This document shows positions 55,943 through 64,000 of a stretch of 64,000 nt of DNA, piece by piece. Source of the stretch: Arabidopsis thaliana (Eukaryota; Streptophyta; Magnoliopsida; Brassicales; Brassicaceae); contig NC_003076.8 in assembly GCF_000001735.4 (NCBI RefSeq), forward strand, positions 9,548,001 to 9,612,000, in the 5' to 3' direction. The notes beneath the pieces were generated by a model. The model ran no database searches. It was not told the origin of the DNA and was given only the letters and a program-made list of their open reading frames with translations. A program made the translations under genes and the position numbers. The first letter of the stretch is position 1, and each line of letters begins with the position of its first letter.

Positions 55943-56930
55943 ATGGGAGATTCACAACCCAAAAAAAGAAAAAAGGGGGATTATAATCCGTGGTCTCCAG
56001 AGGAGACTAAGCTGTTGGTGCAACTTCTTGTGGAAGGGATCAACAATAATTGGCGTGATTCTAATGGCACAATCAGTAAATTAACCGTGGAAACGAAGTT
56101 TATGCCGGAGATCAACAAAGAGTTTTGTCGTTCAAAAAACTACAATCACTACTTAAGCAGAATGAAGTATTTAAAAATACAATACCAAAGTTGTCTTGAT
56201 CTTCAGCGTTTTAGTTCTGGTTTTGGTTGGGATCCTTTAACAAAAAGATTTACGGCTTCTGATGAAGTTTGGAGCGACTATCTAAAAGTAAGTATCACAT
56301 TTTCTTTTTTAAGTGAACATGGTCGTACTTACATATTATTAATATGTCCCTTTGTTTTTGTAGGCACATCCGAACAATAAACAACTTCGTTATGATACAT
56401 TTGAATTTTTTGACGAGTTGCAAATCATATTTGGGGAAGGTGTTGCTACTGGAAAAAATGCAATTGGATTATGTGATAGTACGGATGGACTTACGTACAG
56501 AGCTGGAGAGAATCCAAGAAAAGAATATGTGGATGATTTTGACAACGTGTATGAGTATGATACTACAACTCATCATGAGTCATCGGAGCACTACGCACCA
56601 TTTATGTCTCATGGAACTTCAGAAAGTCCTAAGCTTCCCCCACGTAAAAGAACAAGATCTGAGAGAAGTACTTCACAAAAAGAAGAAAGTCCTATGATGG
56701 TTGTTAGCAGTAAAATTTTGGATATAATACAACAAAGAGAAGAGAGGCAACAAAATGAAGTGGCACAGAAAAAGAATAACGTTTGGGATGCTATAAAAGA
56801 AATTTCTGACTTGGATGAATGTATTCGTTACAAGGCACTTACGAAAATTTATCATTTGGGAATACAAGACGTTTTCGTGAGCATGTCGGTGGAAGAGAGG
56901 CTAGGATGGATTCAAACCATTATGGAATAA
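55943..56930 (+). CDS. Myb/SANT-like DNA-binding protein of the Harbinger element (303 residues)
   Basis: Exons 55943-56287 and 56364-56930 sum to 912 nt, 303 residues, open throughout. The N-terminus is basic (PKKRKKGDY), then a Myb/SANT-like domain (YNPWSPEETKLLVQLLVEG to about residue 110; W and aromatic positions preserved, FGWDPLTKRFTASDEVWSDY). The C-terminal half contains a basic PPRKRTRSERS segment and a helical end (VFVSMSVEERLGWIQTIME). In PIF/Harbinger elements this second protein binds the subterminal DNA and brings the transposase into the nucleus. It lies 929 bp after the transposase, same strand. I recall it as At5g27260. Host co-option is a possible alternative. Confidence 0.88.
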
Positions 56931-57279
56931 TTTGAGCTTAATTTTTATTTTCTTTGTTTTTAAAGTTTTTAATTTGGATTCACCAAAATTATTATGAATA
57001 AATTCTTTATCTTATTCCCAAACTTCAAAACTCTAGAAAACTTGAAATAAAAAAATAAAAAACTGGTCAAAGTTTTGTTAGATTTCGATTAGATTATAAA
57101 ATCATTTGTTATAGAGTTCATATCTATTAGAAAACCAAATGACATCATATATCACTGAAAATAGACTTCCACGACAGAATGAATAGTGATTCAGTTTAAA
57201 TGAACTCAGATGTTTTAAAATCTGATAAACTTCAACTCTAATGGAGTTGACTTCAACTTCACTAACCAATAACACCACC

Positions 57280-57649
57280 TAAACTTATAAAATTCAGAAA
57301 AATAATCATAAACCGGAAACAAAGCTAATTATGGATGGAAGAGAAACGTAAACCACGTTAAACCAAATTATGGTTTAATCAAGAAAATAAACGAAACAAA
57401 ATCAAGAGAAAAATTAAGATTACATCGAATAAACCAATCGAAATTTACAAAGATTGTTTCTGATATCACTTCATAACCGAATATAAACTTTAAGAGATAA
57501 ACCATAAACCGGAAATAAAGCTATTTAACCGAATCAAACCGACTTAAATCGATTTAACCGGATAATCTAAGGTCTAAAATAATGAGACTGTCACTGAAGT
57601 TTGTAGATACGGCGAGGTTGTGGCCGGAGAAATTCGAGAGGAAGAAGCA
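57280..57649 (+). promoter_or_regulatory. EMB976 upstream region bounded by the Harbinger right TIR
   Basis: 370 bp between the transposon edge and the EMB976 start codon. It is rich in AAACCGGAA and TTAAACC phrases (57302-57560) and has no clear TATA box. The promoter may therefore extend into the transposon. Confidence 0.45.
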
Positions 57650-60600
57650 ATGAAGAGTGACTTCCTCACTTCAACAACACACTTCAATCCTTCAATATTC
57701 CTTCCCAAAATACCCTCAAGAAACTCTAGGATCTCAATAAAGTCATCATCTTCTTCTTCCAAAGTCCGACCCGACCCGTGGTCACTCAGCGACGGTAACC
57801 CGGAAAAACCAAAACCGAGATACGAGAGACCGAAGCATCCATTATCAGACGACGACGCTCGACGAATCATAAAGAAGAAAGCACAATACTTAAGCACGTT
57901 AAGAAGGAACCAAGGCTCACAAGCAATGACTCCCAAATGGATAAAGCGAACTCCAGAGCAAATGGTTCAGTATTTGGAAGATGATCGGAATGGTCAGATG
58001 TATGGGAAACATGTGGTGGCTGCGATTAAGACGGTGAGAGGTTTGTCACAGAGAAGACAAGGTAGTGATGATATGAGATTTGTGATGAGTAGCTTTGTAG
58101 CGAAGTTGAGTTTTAGAGATATGTGTGTTGTTTTGAAAGAACAGAGAGGTTGGAGACAAGTTAGAGACTTTTTCTCTTGGATGAAATTGCAGGTTTGATT
58201 CTCTTCTTAAAGCTTTGATCTTGATCTTGATTCTGTTGTTTAATGAAGTTTTGGTGATAGGTTTTTGTGTTAAACAGTTGAGTTATCGTCCGAGTGTGGT
58301 TGTGTATACGATTGTTCTTCGTTTATATGGACAAGTTGGGAAGATAAAGATGGCTGAGGAGACTTTTTTAGAAATGCTTGAAGTTGGATGTGAACCAGAT
58401 GCTGTAGCTTGTGGTACAATGTTGTGTACTTATGCTAGATGGGGACGTCATAGTGCTATGTTGACGTTTTACAAAGCTGTTCAAGAAAGGCGGATACTTT
58501 TGTCGACTTCTGTGTATAATTTCATGCTGTCGTCTCTTCAGAAGAAATCTTTTCATGGTAAAGTGATAGATTTGTGGTTAGAAATGGTGGAGGAAGGTGT
58601 GCCTCCGAATGAATTCACGTATACGTTAGTTGTGAGCTCTTATGCTAAACAGGGTTTTAAGGAGGAGGCGTTGAAGGCTTTTGGTGAGATGAAGAGTTTG
58701 GGGTTTGTCCCCGAGGAAGTGACTTACAGCTCGGTTATTAGTTTAAGTGTGAAGGCTGGTGATTGGGAGAAGGCTATTGGATTGTATGAGGATATGAGAT
58801 CTCAGGGAATCGTTCCGAGTAACTATACTTGTGCTACTATGTTAAGTTTATATTACAAAACGGAGAACTACCCGAAAGCGCTCTCTCTCTTTGCAGACAT
58901 GGAAAGAAATAAGATTCCAGCTGATGAGGTCATCCGCGGGTTGATCATCAGAATATATGGGAAGCTCGGACTTTTCCATGATGCACAGAGTATGTTTGAA
59001 GAGACTGAACGCCTGAATTTACTGGCTGATGAGAAAACATATCTGGCAATGTCTCAAGTTCATTTGAATTCGGGAAATGTTGTCAAAGCATTAGATGTAA
59101 TTGAAATGATGAAGACAAGAGATATTCCTCTTTCCAGATTTGCCTATATTGTCATGTTACAGTGTTATGCTAAGATACAGAATGTTGACTGTGCTGAGGA
59201 AGCATTTCGTGCTTTATCGAAGACTGGACTTCCTGATGCCAGTTCTTGTAACGACATGCTTAATTTGTATACCAGACTCAATTTAGGAGAGAAAGCTAAG
59301 GGTTTTATCAAGCAGATAATGGTTGATCAAGTGCACTTTGATATAGAGCTTTACAAGACGGCTATGAGAGTGTATTGCAAGGAAGGAATGGTAGCAGAAG
59401 CTCAAGATTTGATAGTAAAAATGGGTAGAGAGGCAAGGGTTAAGGATAACAGATTTGTTCAGACACTTGCAGAGTCTATGCATATCGTTAACAAGCACGA
59501 TAAACATGAAGCAGTTTTAAACGTGAGTCAACTTGATGTCATGGCTCTTGGACTGATGCTCAATTTGCGACTGAAAGAGGGAAATTTGAATGAGACTAAA
59601 GCAATCTTGAACTTAATGTTCAAGACTGATCTTGGTTCATCGGCAGTAAATCGAGTCATAAGTAGCTTTGTGAGAGAAGGTAGGAAAATTAATCTGGTTC
59701 GTTGTTCTTTAGATATGGGTATATGTTAACAAGCTTTGGTTATGTTGTTGAAGATTTACATTCATTTTGTATGCAGGTGATGTATCTAAAGCAGAAATGA
59801 TTGCCGATATAATTATCAGACTAGGACTCAGGATGGAGGAGGAAACAATCGCGACTTTGATTGCTGTATATGGGAGGCAACATAAGCTTAAAGAAGCGAA
59901 ACGGCTTTACCTTGCAGCAGGAGAATCTAAAACTCCGGGGAAATCTGTTATCCGCTCAATGATTGATGCTTATGTCAGATGTGGCTGGCTTGAAGATGCA
60001 TATGGACTCTTTATGGAATCAGCAGAAAAGGGCTGTGACCCAGGAGCTGTTACCATTAGCATACTTGTGAATGCTCTAACAAATCGAGGTATGTCAAGTG
60101 GAAAATTGCATTTCCTTCCATCCCAAAAAACTTCAGTGAAATTCAGGGATCCAAATAATCTAATCTATAGCACAAGATTTGAAATTTTTGAGCTGAAGAT
60201 ATTCTAATGGGTTTGAAAATTATGAATTGATATATGACTGTTACATTTCCATCAACTACTTGCAGAGTTAAGTTACATGATACGTATTGTATTCAAGTTA
60301 ATTGCAATGTTACTGTATTATCATAATCACAGGGAAACACCGAGAAGCAGAACATATATCACGGACCTGCCTTGAAAAAAACATAGAGCTTGACACCGTT
60401 GGCTATAATACTCTTATCAAGGCAATGCTAGAAGCAGGTACAACAGAACATATGATCTATCAATTCCAGTTGAAGTTTATATGGTACATGGAACCAACAC
60501 TCAAACCTCTGTTGTCACAGGTAAACTACAATGTGCATCTGAAATTTATGAGCGGATGCATACCTCAGGTGTTCCTTGTTCGATTCAGACCTACAACACA

Positions 60601-61625
60601 ATGATCAGGTAAACGCATCCGTCCGGCTTCCTTATGTTTAAGACTCCAGTAAGTTGGTCGTCGTGTTATATATTCCAGCTATCTTTGTGGGTTGATGCAG
60701 TGTATATGGGCGAGGTCTGCAGCTGGACAAAGCAATTGAGATTTTTAGTAACGCTCGCAGATCAGGGTTGTATCTGGACGAGAAAATTTACACAAACATG
60801 ATTATGCATTATGGCAAGGGGGGTATGTATCTAATCAAGAAATTTATAAATATGTTACGTGTATGTTATCAATCACAGTTTCTCGCAGACATGGAATGTT
60901 CTGTAACATTGACCTGTCTTGATTCTGGTTACATTAACAAATGAAACTTTCTCTGGCTGTTACAGGAAAGATGAGTGAAGCATTGTCTTTGTTTAGTGAA
61001 ATGCAGAAGAAAGGGATTAAACCTGGAACGGTAGGTCTTAGCCAAATTCTTCGTAACATCTATTTAGTGGCTTAACATTATGAGATATTTCTTAAAATCT
61101 AACTATGGGTGAAAACAAATCTATAATACTGGGAAAATATTGCAGCCTAGTTACAACATGATGGTCAAAATATGTGCAACCAGTAGACTCCATCACGAGG
61201 TTGATGAACTTTTGCAAGCAATGGAGAGAAATGGTCGCTGTACTGACTTATCCACATACCTCACCCTGATTCAAGTCTATGCTGAGAGTTCACAGTTTGC
61301 AGAAGCAGAGAAAACGATAACTCTTGTTAAAGAGAAAGGCATCCCGCTATCTCACAGCCATTTCAGTTCATTGCTCTCTGCTCTTGTCAAAGCTGGGATG
61401 ATGGAGGAGGCTGAAAGGACATACTGCAAGATGTCTGAAGCCGGTATAAGTCCAGACAGTGCTTGCAAGCGGACGATCCTAAAGGGATATATGACTTGTG
61501 GTGACGCAGAGAAAGGAATCTTGTTCTATGAGAAAATGATAAGAAGCTCTGTGGAAGATGACAGATTTGTTAGCAGTGTAGTTGAAGATCTGTATAAAGC
61601 TGTTGGTAAAGAACAAGATGTATAA
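57650..61625 (+). CDS. EMB976: PPR protein EMB976 (embryo defective), 1038 residues
   Basis: Exons 57650-58192, 58278-59679, 59777-60088, 60333-60437, 60521-60608, 60701-60822, 60966-61030 and 61146-61625 sum to 3117 nt, 1038 residues. The start is ATG 57650; a GTG in the same frame 30 nt earlier is ignored. The N-terminus is Ser/Thr/basic, suggesting a plastid transit peptide. From about residue 150 there are many P-type pentatricopeptide repeats, for example SVVVYTIVLRLYGQVGKIKM and NEFTYTLVVSSYAKQGFKEE, ending near the C-terminus with no E or DYW extension. P-class PPR proteins bind organellar RNA for stability, splicing or translation. I recall At5g27270 as EMBRYO DEFECTIVE 976. Eight exons is many for a PPR gene, most of which have few or no introns. 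Confidence 0.94.
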
Positions 61626-64000
61626 AATAAAGAATTTTGATCTAAGACCTGTTCCACGACATAAAACCTAAAAGTATTTCACATTTATGACTTTTCTATC
61701 TAGAAAGATTTGTGTTGTAGCCAATCTCGAAAAATGTTCTGGAAATTATTGTATGCCAACATTTAAAATACAATCGTTATTTTTTGTAACTCAAGTTTAT
61801 CAGCACCATCTCTTCGTTGGATAAAGTAGTAGTTATGTATTTGTATAACAACATAATACGCTGAAACAAAGGATGATCCATCCAAAATCTTCATCAGAAC
61901 ATGGTCTTAGAAAATAAAGGATTATCTGCAAAATAATTGTAGAAAAGGTTGCGAAAAATATTTTTCCATGAGAACCCTCAGAATTAAAATAGGGTTTGAG
62001 TTGCTGAGACGGTATATAAAATGAACTACCATAGTTGAAATTCATTTTTATGAGAAGAAAAGAAAGATGATGATATCCATCTAATTTTTCAAACATGGTA
62101 TCCATTTTATAGTGTTTGCAAATCGATTTAAGCTTTTGATTTTTAATATCAAATATCACATAATAAAAAATACTAATCAATCTAAGCCATTTAAATCTTT
62201 TTGACCAAGTTCTAACCGTTGTATTGATTAGTCACTTAATGTCTTATATCAATTATCATATTATCAAAAAAATACAAATCAATTAAAATAGTTAATTTTT
62301 TATTGACCAAAATCTAATTGTTTTATTGATTAGTCACTTCATGTATTATATCAACTAAAGTTTTCACAAGCATTATTACGGTAGTTAAAATTACCCATAT
62401 TATTTAAAGTAGATTATGGTTAAATTTATTTATTTTAAACGGGTTGGTGCAAAGTAGACCCAGTTTTAATAAACTTTGACCCAAACATTTAATCCCACAT
62501 ATTCAGTCAAAAAATCCGATAACATTGAAAAAAGTAACAAATCAAATCTAAATCTTTGGAATCTTATTAAAAATAGTTATTAAAATATACTCTTTTTAAA
62601 AATATTCTGTAAATTTTCATATTATGGAACAATCAATATAAATTAGATTCCAAAGCTATATAAATATTTCGAAATTTGACTAATCTTTTTAAATATGAAA
62701 ATAATTAATAACATTTTTAATATATAAACAAAAATACAGTTAAAAGTAGAAAATTGATAAACAATTTTTTTTCCTTTCCGAAATATATTAACTCAAAATG
62801 AATTGTTTTTCTTTAAAATTATTTTCAAGATTCGTTAAGATCATTTAGCAAAATTTTATCTTAACTAAGTTAGGTAGTTATTTCAAACTCCAAAAAACAA
62901 AATTTCAATTTGCAGCTAAATCATAAAGAAATATGATGATTTGTCTTCTTTTCTTAAATCGCTTTTCTTTTATTAAAACAAATCATCAAATATTGTGGGT
63001 CAAAGATAAACCCATTTAGCTGCATCTATTTTCTGGGATCTTATTTTGGAATTCTGTATATAAAAGAGTCAAACATAAAAATTAAGAATCAATATTATAC
63101 AATTTACAATTTAATTGCATTAGCAAACTAAACTATATAAACATTCATTATCTACACAACTTTGTCCATTTATATAAAAACATTTCATCTATATTTTGAT
63201 TAAACTTTAAGTATATGAAACTATAATACACATTATTACATAATATCAGTATGTACTTTTCTATCGTCTATAGGATTTTAAACTATACACCTCCTAAATC
63301 AAAATCACAACATTTTTTAAGTAAAATACATCAAAATATACTACATTGCCGTAATTGTAAAATACGTCCCGTTATTAAAAAAACATACTTACGTATGTAA
63401 ATACAGAAAACTAAATTAGTGCGGGTCCAATCCTAGTATATTTAATTTTTGTCGACCTAATTTATTTTATATCGACTTATTTTGAAACAGTTAACTTATA
63501 TTTTGTTTTATTGATATTTACATAGTCGATTTTTTATAACTATTGACTTTATTCAATTTTATATTGATTTGTTGAGAAAAATTGATTTGTTAAACTGTTG
63601 ATTTATATTTTATTTTTGTACTAAATTTTCATCTACGTTGACTTCTATTAAAACAACCGATTTATATTTTGGTTAACTGATTTTTTACATTCTAGATTCT
63701 TTTTTACTGTCAATTTGTTTTTTTAAAACAAACATATTTTTGTGATAACGTTTAAATTAATAATTTATATTACAATAAATAAATTATAATTATTGAGTTT
63801 ACATTTGTAATTAATTTAAAAATCAATATAATGTATTTATATATATTTGTCTCTCAAAACATTTGTTAAATGAAAAAAATTAATAAAATAAATTTGAATT
63901 ATATATAACTAAAATTCGTAGTTAATACGAAATGAATCATTATCCAAAATATTTACTAAATTAACCCAAAAATTGATAGTTTTAGATTTTTAATAATATT
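61626..64000. other. EMB976 3' flank and AT-rich intergenic DNA
   Basis: No gene seen. A diverged tandem pair of about 108 bp lies at about 62205-62255 and 62310-62365 (core TATTGATTAGTCACTT). Near 63417-63441 TAGTGCGGGTCCAATCCTAG followed by T may be a decayed Helitron 3' end. From 63450 to 63720 phrases of the type TTGATTTATATTTT and CGACTTATTTT recur. The rest is A/T-rich without structure I can name. Confidence 0.5.

Larger units (their letters stand above)
53051..57279 (+). mobile_element. PIF/Harbinger DNA transposon, apparently complete (4229 bp)
   Basis: Terminal inverted repeats of about 21 bp: left GGGGGTGTTATTGGTTAGTG (53051-53070); right, inverted, GGTGGTGTTATTGGTTAGTG (57260-57279). 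TAA flanks both sides (53048-53050 and 57280-57282), the usual PIF/Harbinger TWA duplication. Inside are both genes this superfamily needs, a DDE transposase and a Myb/SANT-like DNA-binding protein, both on the plus strand and both open. Repeats of TGTTATTGGTTNTCATATT type follow the left TIR (53107-53310). With ends, duplications and both genes preserved, this copy could be autonomous. Confidence 0.92.

Noticed and set aside
63417..63441. Helitron 3' end near TAGTGCGGGTCCAATCCTAG
   Set aside because: CTAG-T and a GC patch are present but no hairpin partner and no 5' end; too weak to list.
1..64000. CRISPR arrays, operons, bacterial-type promoters or ribosome binding sites
   Set aside because: This is plant nuclear DNA with spliced genes; none of these is expected or seen.

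Overview
The window is plant nuclear DNA, and I read it as Arabidopsis thaliana chromosome 5. It is AT-rich, with GT-AG introns and low gene density. The protein spliced from 6251-9266 is 538 residues and matches my memory of the vacuolar Na+/H+ exchanger AtNHX1. The gene order fits my recollection of At5g27140 to At5g27270: NOP58-like, NHX1, acyl carrier protein 5, CAND8, two FRIGIDA-like genes, a DnaJ protein, a PIF transposase, a Myb/SANT protein and the PPR gene EMB976. Locus names are recalled from memory, not looked up. Exon limits were set by eye from splice sites, reading frame and family conservation. Six multi-exon reconstructions (NHX1, ACP5, CAND8, both FRIGIDA-like genes, EMB976) close exactly on a multiple of three.

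Layout. 1-9.6 kb: a decaying NOP58 paralogue, an intergenic stretch with a tRNA-derived SINE, and NHX1 with a leader intron and two upstream ORFs. 9.66-11.5 kb: a non-autonomous Helitron in minus orientation. 13.93-23.09 kb: a 9.16-kb MULE of the VANDAL type. It holds a DUF1985 gene, a small GRF zinc-finger gene and a MURA transposase with two in-frame stops. It is bounded by short imperfect inverted ends and a 9-bp target duplication, TATAAATAC, which is also the TATA box of ACP5. 23.2-26.1 kb: ACP5 (+) and CAND8 (-), convergent. 26.3-27.0 kb: a pogo/Emigrant-type relic. 30.7-39.8 kb: two tandem FRIGIDA-like genes, with an E2F-site-bearing repeat between them. 40-49 kb: AT-rich repeats with a second, composite Helitron and an S1-family secreted protein gene. 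49.5-52.9 kb: a long DnaJ/DUF3444 protein. 53.05-57.28 kb: an apparently complete PIF/Harbinger element with both genes open, TIRs and TAA duplications. 57.65-61.6 kb: the PPR gene EMB976. 61.6-64 kb: AT-rich DNA.

The host genes do not form a pathway. They act in vacuolar ion exchange, plastid fatty-acid synthesis, membrane signalling, FRIGIDA-type regulation, chaperone function and plastid RNA metabolism. The most interesting structure is transposon-made: a VANDAL element splitting the ACP5 promoter exactly at the TATA box, an intact two-gene Harbinger element 370 bp upstream of an essential gene, and three 17-19 bp poly(T) insertions with perfect target duplications that look like extremely truncated retroposition products.
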